Assembly: GCF_043290135.1 (NCBI RefSeq)
Contig: NC_134710.1
Coordinates: 3,378,821 to 3,442,820 of the forward strand
Source of the DNA: Rhipicephalus microplus
Lineage: Eukaryota > Arthropoda > Arachnida > Ixodida > Ixodidae
DNA length: 64,000 bases
Direction of reading: 5' to 3'
Part shown: positions 11,173 to 20,837 of the stretch, one piece after another
Numbering within the stretch: position 1 is the first letter of the stretch
Layout of the letters: every line of letters begins with the position of its first letter
The notes under the pieces: generated by a model
Seen by the model: only the letters and a program-made list of their open reading frames with translations
Database searches by the model: none
Told to the model about the DNA's origin: nothing
Made by a program: the position numbers and the translations under genes

Positions 11173-12332
11173 GATGGACGCGTTTTACGAGGGCTCCGGA
11201 GCTACTGCCCAGATAAGTGTTTTTTTTTTGCATGCTTAGAGCTTGCTTTTATTAAATCATTCGGCAGCAGTGTAAACCTTCATTGCACTTATCACATTGT
11301 ATGGTTGTTGGATTAGGGGGGGGGGGGGGGTCGGTCACGTGGCGTTTTTTTTTTGTTGTTGTTTTCTTTCCTGCCACCAAGTGGCGAGGGGGGGGTGCAA
11401 GTACAACGACCACGTAAACTTTTTTTTAATAGAACTGAGACTTTTGTTTACTTAAGTGTTCGTTGTACACCGCGTCCTGTAATTATCGAGTGGGAAAGTT
11501 CAGCTACACGTTGACACTGGTGAAATTGAGTCAAAAATACATGGCTAAAAAGACTGTAAAATGTTCAGGTGCAGAGTGGGTTTGAATATGAAGGCTTGAA
11601 TATGTGAATACAGAAGAAGCTGACGCGAAGTGTAAGCAATGTGACGGCGAGGAAGAATCGGAAAAAAATTATGATTGCCCAGAGTGAACTGATAATGAGA
11701 ATCACCCAGCTAGAGACTGCTTTGACGACAGAGCGACAAAAACAACGGTCATGGGAGAAAAGCTTAGGTCAGCCAAGGAGACACTAGCGAAGGTGGGCAA
11801 GATGAACAAAGGAGCAGCCGATTGCGAGAATGGTGGTAGGGCACCAGAACCCAGAACGGCGAAGAAAAAAGGGGAAACAGGTTCGCAAAAAAAAAAAGTT
11901 CAATCGGCTCAATGATCACAAAACCCAGCTTACACGAAGTAGTTGTGTGGTTGGGAGGGGACAAAGCAGCCGGTGGTACAAGCGCAAATAACCACCAGGT
12001 GCGGGACACTCTAGCCGAAAAGTCGGGGGACGCGATAATGACCGGCGACTCAAATTTAAATAGATGCACAGAAACAGTCAAGGAGAAGGTAGGGGGCGAC
12101 AAGAGGGTTTCAACAGGGACGTTCTCACGACATAAGCTAGAATCAGTGATGAGGCAGGCGAGTGAAAACCCGTCACTAAAGCTGATGAACGAAACCTTGT
12201 CATGATTTTGGGCAGTCTAAACGATGTCTTGAACGAAGAATCGGCAGGACTAGCGACCACATTGGCGAAAAAGGGTCGATGACATGCGCGTAATTTCCCC
12301 TTAGGGAGAGGTGGTGGTATGCACGATACCGG
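11173..12332 (+). mobile_element. LINE 5' end, copy D (5' UTR plus ORF1)
   Basis: This segment is homologous to copy B from its first bases: the GATGGACG start, a T-run, a G-run (11318-11330), a second G-run (11390), then ORF1 with AKKTVKCSG, KCKQCDGEEE, a coiled-coil equivalent, the GDSNLNRCTE block of the SGNH domain (about 12045) and a broken downstream half. It ends near CACGATACCGG (12332), matching copy B near 6693, where it meets Penelope-like sequence. Indels and stops break ORF1, so the copy is inactive. Together with copy B it defines the probable family 5' end. Confidence 0.8.
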
Positions 12333-12342
12333 TGCATACCAC
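12314..12342. repeat. 11-bp inverted repeat at LINE/Penelope junction
   Basis: GTGGTATGCAC (12314-12324) and GTGCATACCAC (12332-12342) are perfect reverse complements separated by seven bases. The hairpin lies exactly where homology to the LINE ends, so it may mark a repair or template-switch junction. Confidence 0.6.
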
Positions 12343-12900
12343 TGCGGCGAGGATTGATGTCAAACTGATCTGTTCTGCACCCAGCAAACTCACGGGTCTT
12401 TGCAAGAGGGTTGTGCAGCTCGGCACGATAAGCAAGATGTGTGACATAAATCATGTCAAGTAATACCGCGTGTGTAACAAATGTGTGGTGTATGGCATCC
12501 CTTTAGGTTGTGACAAGTCGTACGTTGGACAATCTGTGGGGCGATTGCATACGCGTTCCAAATCTGGGCGGAGGCGTTCCGTTCGTTACGTCAAAAAGTG
12601 AGCGGTCCGCATATGTCGCGACGACGAGGGGAAGCGAACAGCCAATGTGGGAAATGGGGTGATGGGCATGAAGTGCCTGTTCACAAACACACACGAAAGT
12701 CACAGCATATTCACTTTTGCGAGAGAAGCCCAATTGGTCTATTGGGTAGCGTGTCGCGGGGGCCAACGCCGGGCAGGGAGCATCCAGGCAGTGGCAAGGC
12801 GACTAAACACTAGAGGAGGAGGGACCACTACCGCCGTTGAGACGCGTCCAGCATCTCTGTGGGACGCGTCCGGTGTCTCCGACAGACGCACTCAGTGTCT
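12340..12900 (+). mobile_element. Penelope-like element fragment with GIY-YIG endonuclease remnant
   Basis: Translation across frames shows a Cys-containing block then VYGIPLGCDKSYVGQSVGRL (about 12489-12548), the hallmark N-terminal part of the GIY-YIG endonuclease of Penelope-like elements (GIY equivalent VYGIPL, YIG equivalent YVGQ, then R). Further on, in shifted frames, come HxFTNTxxSHS-like and FAREAQLVYWVACR blocks typical of the domain end. Stops (for example after the CDINHVK block) and frameshifts show it is dead. The RT portion is absent. Confidence 0.65.
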
Positions 12901-12933
12901 GTGCAAGGGACACTAACACGCTCGTAAGATGAC

Positions 12934-12981
12934 GGTGGTGGTGGTGGTGGTGGTGGTGGTGGTGGTGGTGGTGGTGGTGGT
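12934..12981 (+). repeat. (GGT)n microsatellite
   Basis: Sixteen uninterrupted GGT units follow ATGAC. It lies immediately upstream of the GAGTGAATGATGAGTGGGG repeat at 13021. Confidence 0.95.
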
Positions 12982-13009
12982 AGAAATCATTTTATCACAG
13001 ATGTACCAG

Positions 13010-13200
13010 AGAGTTACCACGGAGTGAATGATGAGTGGGGCGAAGCTTGAAAGAGTTTGATCGGTAAACCATGAATCCTCCGTCCGTTCAACCGTCCGTT
13101 CGTCCACCTGTCTGTATAGCTGACTGGCTGGCTGTCTGTTTGTGTGTCAGTCTTTCCGCCCATCTGTCTGTTTGCCAGTATGTCTGTCTGTCCGTTTTTC
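13010..13200 (+). repeat. GAGTGAATGATGAGTGGGG repeat with CCGT/GTCT-rich tail
   Basis: The core at 13021-13039 is followed by GGTAAACCATGAATCCTCCG (about 13062) and a degenerate CCGTCCGT / GTCTGTCTG tract. The same arrangement recurs at 47765-47880 and, inverted, at 2490-2600, marking an interspersed repeat family. Confidence 0.65.
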
Positions 13201-13421
13201 TGCCTACGACAACGGACACCGACAGACAGAGGGGTGGCTAGGACAACGGAGGGGGGATTGAGCCAAAGCGTAAGTGCATGAGGCCCGCTGCGACGCCATG
13301 TTCTCAAAGTACCCGGATACTAAAAAGGCACGAAGCGCTTAAATTTCAATCCAATCCATGCCACCTCGTAGTCATTTCCAACCATCCGTTTCGTTTCGGA
13401 CAGTCTCTTTGAGCGTTCCTT

Positions 13422-13657
13422 CGCCTCCGTCCAAAAAACGCACGAAAAGAGCCACGTGACACCTCGGCTCACGTGGATATAACGCCACGACATTCGTCAC
13501 GGCTCAAATAGGCCAATCGTGTGCCACTCAATCAAATGCAACGCCTCCGTCCAAATTCGACTCACGTGACATAGGACGACACGGCATTTCCCACGACTCA
13601 AATGGGTAAATCACGAGCGACTCAATGGAAAAAAACGCCTCCGTCCAGATTGGGAAA
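13422..13657 (+). repeat. imperfect tandem repeats with CACGTG palindromes
   Basis: CGCCTCCGTCC occurs at about 13422, 13542 and 13636, each opening a unit of roughly 120 or 94 bases. Units share CTCACGTGGA/CTCACGTGAC, an ACTCAAAT block and an ACTCAATxxAA block. CACGTG (E-box) occurs at 13453, 13470 and 13563. The third unit is truncated and runs into a TATA-like sequence. This looks like a subterminal or promoter array of an unidentified element. Confidence 0.7.
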
Positions 13658-13660
13658 GTG

Positions 13661-13670
13661 TATAAAATTG
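13661..13670 (+). promoter_or_regulatory. candidate TATA box
   Basis: TATAAAATTG stands directly after the CACGTG-bearing tandem repeats and about 25-30 bases before a pyrimidine-rich CTATTTCTATTT stretch that could hold a start site. The only downstream frame (13684-13872, 62 codons) has no recognised motif, so a transcript is speculative. Confidence 0.3.
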
Positions 13671-13871
13671 CACCACTGGTCGATTGTCAATCTATTTCTA
13701 TTTTATTTGCTTTATTTTCACCAAAACAGATACAATGGCGAAAATGGTGAGACAGCAAAAAAGCTGCAGTGATTGCAGCTTGACTAAGCACCATCCACCC
13801 TATGTCAGCAATGACAGGGTAAAAACGAAATACAATAATAGAATACAATACTGTAGAAGGCAAAGTAAATG

Positions 13872-14313
13872 ACAGGCCAAGGTATACAAACAAAAAGGAA
13901 TATTTCACAAACACATGAGCACAGTAATTCGCAGAGTATGTATCATCGCTTTCGTGCATAAGAAAGGTACACAATAAGGTTACACAAAAGAAATAAATAA
14001 AAAATAAAGGTACCCAAAAAATGATGCAAAGCAACACAAAGTGACCTATGTAAACAATACTAATCTACAAGAATAGTGTTTGCACATCGATATTTTTGCA
14101 TTTGTCAATTTTGTGTCTTGCTTCTCGTATGACTTGAGTATAGTAGGTAGCATGTGGCTAAGCCTTTGGGTGCCGTAACTGGTGCGAGATAACAGAATTT
14201 TCCACGGGGGTTTTTATCGATTCAATTGAGAAAGCATGAAAACCTTTTATCCTCGGGAACTGATGGTAACTTGCCGTTGCATTGCAAGTTGTGTGGTTGT
14301 ACGCGCCTGTTTT
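13872..14313. other. no recognisable feature
   Basis: AT-rich sequence without a gene or repeat boundary. The 116-codon minus-strand frame at 13687-14037 is hydrophobic, low in complexity and unsupported by any motif. Confidence 0.4.
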
Positions 14314-14325
14314 TAAAGGTGACAA

Positions 14326-14567
14326 GCCCCGCCACGGTGGTCTAGTGGCTAAGGTACTCTTCTGCTGACCCGCAGGTCGCGGGATCGAATCCCGGCTGCG
14401 GCGGCTGCATTTCCGATGTAAGCGGGAATGTTGTAGGCCCGTGTACTCAGATTTGGGTGCACGTTAAAGAACCCCAGGTGGTCGAAATTTCCGAAGCCCT
14501 CTACTACGGCGTCTCTCATAATTATATGGTGGTTTTGGGACGTTAAACCCCACAAATCAATCAATTG
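14326..14567 (+). mobile_element. tRNA-derived SINE copy 1 with perfect 12-bp target duplication
   Basis: The tRNA-like head has box A GGTCTAGTGGCTAAGGTAC (about 14339) and box B GGGATCGAATCCC (about 14380), an intact internal RNA polymerase III promoter. The body runs through GTAGGCCCGTG, TGGGTGCACGTTAAAGAACC and TTAAACCCCACAAATCAATC. TAAAGGTGACAA flanks both sides (14314-14325 and 14568-14579), proving retroposition. Length is 242 bp. At least six more copies of this family lie in the window. Confidence 0.95.
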
Positions 14568-14579
14568 TAAAGGTGACAA

Positions 14580-14890
14580 TTTTAGGTGAGGCTAAGACGC
14601 AGCGTGAACAGGAGAATATTAAGACATTCCATATTTGGAAACTTGGTCCAGACGAATGTGTTAGTGCAGCTTCCGTTTATCTCACCAGAAAAGAAGGTTT
14701 GTTTTTAGCACAGAGGTGACTTACTCAGATTAGCTTGCTTTGTTTTTATTTATTGGTTTGTTATCTGCAAATGCGTTGTAAGGACATGGGAGGAAAGCTT
14801 TCTTTTCTGAAATAAACGTTAGTTGTTAGTTCCACGTCTCTACTCTCTGTCTCTATTTCGGCCTTCTGCTTTTCTCAATTTCGGCGTTTT
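14580..14890. other. no recognisable feature
   Basis: About 310 bases between the SINE and the LINE endonuclease. It may be 5' leader of the second LINE, but without another 5' copy in the window I cannot show it. Confidence 0.35.
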
Positions 14891-15735
14891 GTGGCTTCTT
14901 TCGTAGTTTACAAAGGGAGAACGCGCGCGTTGCAATTAGTTACATTAACATGCAGGGTGGCAGAAAAAAAGGCAAATTGGTTAGAGATTGAGGAGCAGTT
15001 AAAGAAGGAACAGATAGGTGTTTATGAAGTTACAGAAACACACCTTAGAGATTTGGAAGAGCGACCACAGATTCTGAATTATTTTTGGGAAGGATGCAAC
15101 AGGACTATATTAAAAAGAAAATGTGGGGGTGTTGGAATGGTAATCTATAGCAAAGGCAACTGGGATAGAGAAGAAAACGCGTTCAGAGCACCTCTGGGTT
15201 TCGGACACAGCAAGGGGAAATAAAACGTGGCTAGGTGTGGGTTATTTGTGGACGGGGAATACGTTCAAGGAAAAGAGTTTGGAGACAGTGAATTGCATGC
15301 GCACCGATGTCGAAAAATTTGGCCATGGGGCCGAAATAAACCTTCTAGGAGACATGAATGCTCACATACAGGACCATGACGGATATTCAGACAGCAATAG
15401 CAGGTTATTTCTGGATCTCTGCGAGCAGTGTAGTCTTGAGATAGTTAACGTGGGGCCTAAGTGTGAGAAGCAGATCACGTGGAAATTGAGCATAGATAAT
15501 TATCTTATGACAGAAGGAATATATGACAAACTTGGAGAGATCAGAATATACGAGGAACGCAATAACAGCTTGGGGAGTGATCATAAACGCATAACATTAC
15601 AAATGAGATATAAAATAAATATCAGAACTTCGAATCAAAATTTGGAAGCGCGTATATATTTCAATGACACACAAATAACAAATTTAGCAGCAAGAGTCGA
15701 GGACGAAGTAGGAAACTACCGGGCAAAGACTGGGA
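14891..15735 (+). pseudogene. APE endonuclease of second-family LINE
   Basis: Two overlapping frames (14891-15223 and 15237 onward) carry the domain: EQIGVYEVTETHLRDLEE, a CGGVGMVIYSK block, LLGDMNAHIQDHDGYSD (about 15337-15387), KQITWKLS, and NNSLGSDHKRITLQ (about 15563), with catalytic-type D/N and D-H residues intact. A frameshift near 15225 separates the halves. The annotated frame continues into the Gypsy LTR after 15755, so residues after about 173 of the second frame are not LINE protein. Confidence 0.8.
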
Positions 15736-15754
15736 GTATAGCCACGGTTACATG
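14900..15754 (+). mobile_element. second-family LINE, left part (APE endonuclease)
   Basis: This is the 5' side of a LINE related to copies A-D but clearly diverged. It starts around the ORF2 region matching INMQGGR of copy B (about 14944) and ends where the Gypsy LTR begins (15755). Its continuation lies at 22666 beyond the Gypsy element: the left part stops in the endonuclease-RT linker and the right part resumes in the same linker (KRRWNKETREVIEKRREASW equivalent). I infer a single LINE copy split by the LTR element. Confidence 0.75.
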
Positions 15755-15946
15755 TGTTACATCTGTACAGCCGCTTGTGGCTGTCGGCGATTTAATAAAG
15801 TTCAGGGAACGTAAACAAGCTCACACGCGTAGGTCAGGTGTTGGAGTCACCCCTGGCCAACATTCGACACAAGGCTCGCGCTCGTGCCACAGCGCCAGTA
15901 CAGTCGCTCGCGCACTTCGTTGTCGTCTTCTAAGGCGACATGTCAC
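15755..15946 (-). repeat. 3' LTR of Gypsy element 1 (right edge eroded)
   Basis: Aligned with 22446-22665: shared blocks include ACAGCCGCTTGTGG, GGTGTTGGAGTCACCCCTGG equivalent, and CGCGCTCGTGCCACAGC. Homology fades after GGCGACATGTCAC, so about 25 bases of the inner end appear deleted. The following CTCTTCTTTCC (about 15947), purine-rich on the minus strand, is a candidate polypurine tract. Confidence 0.75.
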
Positions 15947-16109
15947 TCTTCTTTCCTTATACGAAGTCTCCATAGCGGTCTGGGGTCTCCTAACATTTGG
16001 CGGCCGCAGTTTCCGAGTGTTCACTGCATGTGACGTCGACAGTTGCGAGAGAGTGCTGTCCTGTATCTCGGGTTAGTCGGGCGGTTGATCAGTTGAGCTC
16101 GATGGTGTT

Positions 16110-17060
16110 TGTTCTGGCGTTGCGTCCAAGAGATCGTCAGCTGCACTTCAATCTCTCGGCTATCGGGTTGTTTGTCCGGTCTAACTCGTTTTCTTCACGT
16201 GATTGAGGTGATGCCGAACCTTCGTCTGGGCGCTTTTTACAAGCCAGGTTCGTGGTCTGACACGGCGCAGTATTTCCTTTTCAATCCAATCTGGCGCACT
16301 CACAAACTGCCGGATAAGCACTCTATCCCCTACAGCGGAGTGGCGTGATTCAGGGGAAGTCTCTTGACTGTCAGGAATTTGCTTATCAGTCTACTGTTCG
16401 AGATGATCGAGAGGGCAGAGCAACTCTCTTCCGAACATCGCTCTCGAAAGTGTCATTCCTGTGGCGGTGTATATCAACGTTGGTTGCCGACACAGAAATC
16501 TTGCAAGTCGGTACTGTTTGGACTTGTCTGCATCTCTCAGCAGAGCTCATTTGAGCTCCGCCACATAGCGTTCTGCCTGGCCGTTTGTTGCAGGGTGGTA
16601 CGCTGGTGAGGTTGCAGCATGTATGCCGTTCGACGCACAGAACTGCTTCACCTCGTTAAAGATGAATGCTTTTCCGCTGTCGGAGATGACCTTTCGGGGA
16701 ATGCCGAACGTTGAAAAGAGGCTTCGGAGAACGTCGATTACGTCCGCGGATGTTGCTTGCGTCACGTACCGGACTCACTTTGTGTATGCGTCGACAACAA
16801 CCAAGTAGGTGCGCCTGAGTTGTGGTCCGCGAAGTCAACGTCCACCGTGTTTCATGATGTCTGGGGATGGTCCCAAGTAGTAATAGTAGCTTTGGGTGAG
16901 CTCTTCTGCGTTAATTGGCATTCACGGCACTGTCGAACCATTTGCTCGATCACTTTTTTTTTCCTTTCCAGGCTACCAAATATAGCTCCTTGGGTACTTC
17001 TTTATGGCTACAATGCCTCTGTGACTAGTATGCAGAAGTGCCAGAGCACGAAATCTTGGT
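16110..17060 (-). pseudogene. integrase of Gypsy element 1
   Basis: The minus strand shows FGIPRKVISDSGKAF (about 16705-16665) and TSPAYHPATNGQAERYV (about 16615-16565), the second aspartate and the glutamate-containing block of the DDE integrase core. Upstream zinc-binding and first-Asp regions are in broken frames (16656-17060). The YHPATNGQAER form is typical of Mag / K02A2.6-like Gypsy lineages. Integrase would have inserted the cDNA; here it is inactive. Confidence 0.75.
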
Positions 17061-17148
17061 GAGCTAAGTATGATCACTCGGGATCTAAGGTGTGATGCAC
17101 TTGCGATGAAATTCTAGTGCAGTCTCACGTCGTCAGTAAGAAGCAAAC

Positions 17149-17748
17149 TCATCTCCAGTGAGTTTCTTCATTGTGCCATCTTGCACTGCCTTGTACAACC
17201 TCTGCAGGATGCTGTCTCGTTGTGTCAGGCGCGCCATGTCGGTAGCAGTCTGACACAGATAAAGTTTCGAACAATAGTACGTCGCCTGGAGGCCAAGGTT
17301 CATTGTGGCGTTTTTCTAATGTCAATCGGCTTAACACATCCGAGTTTTGTTGGTTCTTGTCATGCCTGTAAATTACGCTATAGTCATACACCAGTAACTT
17401 GATGCACCATCTGGTCATCCCTGGAGAAAGGATTTGAACCGTTGGCTTTTGTGGACCCAGTATGCCTAGCAGTGGTTGGTGGTCAGTGACGAAAGCCACC
17501 TTTCTTCCCGTGATGTACTTGTCGAACTTGTGAGCAGCAAACACCACATCAAGGTCTTCTCTGTCGACCTGAGCATAATTGCGTTCTCCCAGCTCTAGCG
17601 TCCGAGATGCAAAAGCAATTGGCATCTCTCTATTCTGGTCATCACGTTGAGACAGAACAGCTCTTATGCCATATGGTGAAGCGTCACAAGAGACAAGAAG
17701 CTCCTTGTGTTCGTCGTAGTGTGCCAGAGCGGTCTGACTGAGAAGCAA
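17149..17748 (-). pseudogene. RNase H region of Gypsy element 1
   Basis: A 199-codon minus-strand frame reads LVSCDASPYGIRAVLSQ (first catalytic D), PIAFASRTL, NYAQVDREDLDVVFAAHKFD (catalytic-type E replaced in the usual EKE position by D-R-E-D), FVTDHQPL (catalytic D), and DALSRL-like SDVLSRL. This is the retroelement RNase H that follows the RT and degrades template RNA. The frame is open throughout but isolated from RT and integrase by stops. Confidence 0.85.
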
Positions 17749-17925
17749 TGCCTTCAGCTTTTCAAATGCTTCTTGATGATTTGTCTCCCATCTCCATGTG
17801 ACATCCTACTGAAGGAGCCCGTAGAGACAGCTGGCAACTGTTGCCCTGTTTTGAAAATCTGTCGAAAGCCAGCATTCCGAGAAAATGTTGAAGAACATGC
17901 TTGCAGTTTGGTGCTGGAGCGTCCG

Positions 17926-18403
17926 CTATGGCTTGAACTTTCTCTTCGTTAGTGTGAACGCCTGTCTCATCAATTCGGTGTCCCAGAAAGAAACTTGTCG
18001 CACCACAAAGCAGCACTTCTTTTTGCCGAGGCAAAGTTTGTACTTCCGTAGCCTCTTCAGCACTTCTTCCAGTCTCTCGGTGTGTTCCATGGCGCCTTTA
18101 CCAGGGATGATCACGTCGTCCAGGTATACGCACACACCTGTGATGCCCGACAGCATAGTCTCCATAAAGCGTTACAAAATGGTTGGAGCTGCATAAATCC
18201 TGAAAGGCAATATTTTGACCTTGTATAGATCTTTTGGCATGTTCAGGGTCACTATCCTTGCTGACTTTGGTGTCACGTGATCTTACTGGTACGCTTGTGC
18301 CGAATCCAGGGTGCTGAAGACCACCTTGCCTCCCCTCAAGTGGAGGAGCGCTTCATCAGTTGTCGGAAGTGGGTAGTCTGCCTTCTTTGATACCTGCAAT
18401 CTA
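17926..18403 (-). pseudogene. RT palm/thumb of Gypsy element 1 (C-terminal part)
   Basis: Minus-strand pieces read KKADYPLPTTDEALLHLRGG, VFSTLDSAQAYQ (motif A with D) and GVCVYLDDVIIPGK (YLDD, catalytic motif C), then LRKYKLCLGKKKCCF. Stops lie between 18283 and 18165. The N-terminal finger region lies across the insertion at 20838-21073. Confidence 0.8.
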
Positions 18404-18529
18404 AAACAAAAGGGTGTTAAAAGGGTGTGCGGTTTGTCCTTTTGGGGACTAATGGGGCTGCCACAACCATTAATCCCTTTAAAGACTAACGGCACCAGGT
18501 CTAATTACAGTTCATCCCCACAGATGAGC

Positions 18530-18715
18530 TCAAGCGACTAACATTTAGTCCTCACACTTACACCTTAGCGAGTAACCGTTAGTTTCACAATTCATTTCAA
18601 ATTACTAACATTTAGTCCTCACGTTTGCACCTTATAGAGCAACTGTTAATCTCCACATTTACACCTTACCGGGCAACCGTTAGTCCTCACAGTTGCAGCT
18701 GCCGGACGAACGGTT
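18530..18715 (+). repeat. imperfect tandem repeats near left end of the insertion
   Basis: CTAACATTTAGTCCTCAC occurs at about 18537 and 18605, each followed by a TTACACCTTA/TTGCACCTTA block and an AACCGTTAG/AACTGTTAA block; a third partial unit follows at about 18659. Period is roughly 60-68 bases. Such subterminal arrays are common in some DNA transposon families. Confidence 0.65.
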
Positions 18716-19009
18716 GATCCACTCAAATACTCCAATCAAATGAACTTTTTGTTCCCAGTTCAAACATGTTTTTTGTTTATTTTCCGCCAGGCCTAATACA
18801 TTTTTCGCCTGTTTTTCTGCATAGTTAGCAACAAATTGCGCAGAAAAGAACGCGAAAAAGTAGTTAGCAACCTATCTGTAACTGCTTTAGCGGCAACAAC
18901 GAACGACAAAAGTGAGACATCGAAATCTTTTACTTTTCTACATGCACATGAGGTTTCTCCATTCTCTTAAGTGATTTCATGGTGAAGTGTACAAGTCCAG
19001 TCTCGTTGT

Positions 19010-19490
19010 CAAATCTTGTTCACTCCTTGAGGAGCTCCTCCGACGGAAGCGATAGATAACAGGCATTTCAGACGCCAGCGTACGCAGCCTTCTGTCTGTT
19101 GTGTTCCCACGGCTGCACGTACAATAATATAGTAAAAATAGTTAGACACACGTGACAGAAGATGAAGATGCACGCATGTGACAAGTACGTGCACGTTAAT
19201 ATAAAAACAAGCATTAAAATATGTCACGCAAATAACTTTACCTTCACATCTCGCAGAGTCCTTCTGAAGCTGCTCTGACGAAAGAGATGGATGGTAGGCA
19301 TCGCAGACGCCAGCGCACACAGTCTTCAGCACGGTGTGTACCCACGGCTGCACAATAAGTATGTAAAATAGTGAGTCGCATGTGACAGAGGATGAATACA
19401 AATGTATGTGAGAAATACGTGCAAGGTGAAATGAAAACATACGTGAGATATGACATGCTAATAATTTCACCGTGATGTCACACATCGTCA
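19010..19490 (-). repeat. tandemly duplicated intron-exon-like module
   Basis: Two units (about 19012-19245 and 19255-19485) are homologous. On the minus strand each has a stretch starting GTGAAATTATT or GTAAAGTTATT (donor-like), about 120 bases of T-rich DNA, an acceptor-like TTATTGTGCAG or TTGTACGTGCAG, then an approximately 105-base exon-like segment starting CCGTGGG. In one frame both segments give similar peptides (VGTxxxExCVRWRLxCL), implying past protein-level similarity or simply recent duplication. No continuous spliced frame results: the upstream phase hits a stop. It could be a captured host gene piece or non-coding exons. Confidence 0.5.
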
Positions 19491-19549
19491 AAGAATCATT
19501 TCGATCCCCGTAGCGCAACAGCTTAGGAGCGGCGGCTGCAGCCACAACT

Positions 19550-20640
19550 CCGCGAACCTCCGTGCCGCTAACAAGTCGCCGAGTCATAAGCGAGCGACGT
19601 CGTTCAGCTCGAGCAAGCGAACGTGAGACCAAACACGGCGCTGCACGCGGAGTGTCTGCCGCCAGCGAACTTCGAACAGGAGAGCGAGCGTACGCTTGGC
19701 CGCCGCCATGCGCAGCGCCGAGTTGGTTTGGAGCTAGCGCTGAAGAAATCGAAGGTAATGCGGCCCTTTTCCACAAACCCGAGCGAGTGCAGTGCGCTAA
19801 CGCGAGTCCGCCGCCGCGGCCAACGGATGGCGCCAAGCTGCATACGACCGATTGACGGGAAAGCCAACTGTAATGGCGACCGATTTTCAGTGAGTTCCAA
19901 CGCTAGCGAAAGCCCCGCCAGCCCGTGCTGGTGCACTTACAGCGCGCAACATACTACAACCAAGCTCTTTACGAGAACCCACAAGGTGTTTTCGACGATT
20001 CCCAACACAGCGACGAGGTCTCAGCCCAATATTGTCAGCCCGGAGCTCATCGCCGCGGCGAAGACAGGCGAGCACTCGATGAGCGAGCTTACGGGAGGCC
20101 GACGGCAATAGCGGCCAATTTCCAGGCGGTCGAAAAGCACAGGCGCACTGCAGACGCTGAAGCTGACCTTCGCGATGCATTTCGTGCGTACGATATACAA
20201 CACGACCGAGCCCGTTGCCGGCAAGCGCGATCCGTATCACACACGCGACAAGTAGAGTAGAATAAAGAATGATCACATTCTTGCCTTAGAATCCAGCGCT
20301 GTTTTCTGCCCTGAGTCAGACTGAAGTATTTATCCGATAAGCCTGTTGACTGCTCGGCCGCCATATTGGCCTCCCCTACTGTTGCTGTCATGTGTTGGTC
20401 GTGACTATCTTGAAGCCAGAGATATACAGCGCGGCGTGGTGACGTGTCGAGGCTTGCTCCAGACTTCATGGATGCAGCGAAACGCAAAAGCAGCAGCCCA
20501 CGCTCATCCAAGCGTACACACAAGCACCACGTCGTAATTCTTAGATCGTCGAATCCAGGCGCCCGTGGTCGAGCACTCCGAGCACGACGCACCGCGAACC
20601 GTCACCGGCAAAATACGGGAAAAGACTGAGCCAGGAGAGG
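19550..20640. other. CpG-rich segment within the insertion
   Basis: GC and CpG content are well above the surroundings. Long frames occur on both strands (plus 19623-20111, 162 codons; minus 20089-20592, 167 codons; minus 19009-19836), as expected from stop-poor GC-rich DNA. A GCCGCCATATTGG motif at about 20357, resembling a YY1-type site, is present. It could be a captured promoter or first exon; no protein domain is recognised. Confidence 0.4.
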
Positions 20641-20837
20641 AGGAGAAGGGCATGTGTTCTGTGGAGGAGGGCTAGTCACCTTGGCAATCCTTTTCGCGCT
20701 GCCTGCAATCCCCGGGCGGTTCATCCCTTTGGAGACTAAGTGTTTCGCGCTGCACGCTTCTCTCTGTGGTTGCTCCTCAACGGTCTATCCGTTCATCGCG
20801 CGCGCCTATTGGGCTCCGTTACTCCTTTTTCGGGTAA

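Noticed and set aside
13422..13657. CRISPR-like array
   Set aside because: Unit lengths differ (about 120 and 94), only three units exist, and the context is eukaryotic.
19623..20592. 162- and 167-codon frames as a host gene
   Set aside because: Overlapping long frames on both strands in CpG-rich DNA are expected by chance, and no domain or splice-consistent frame was found.
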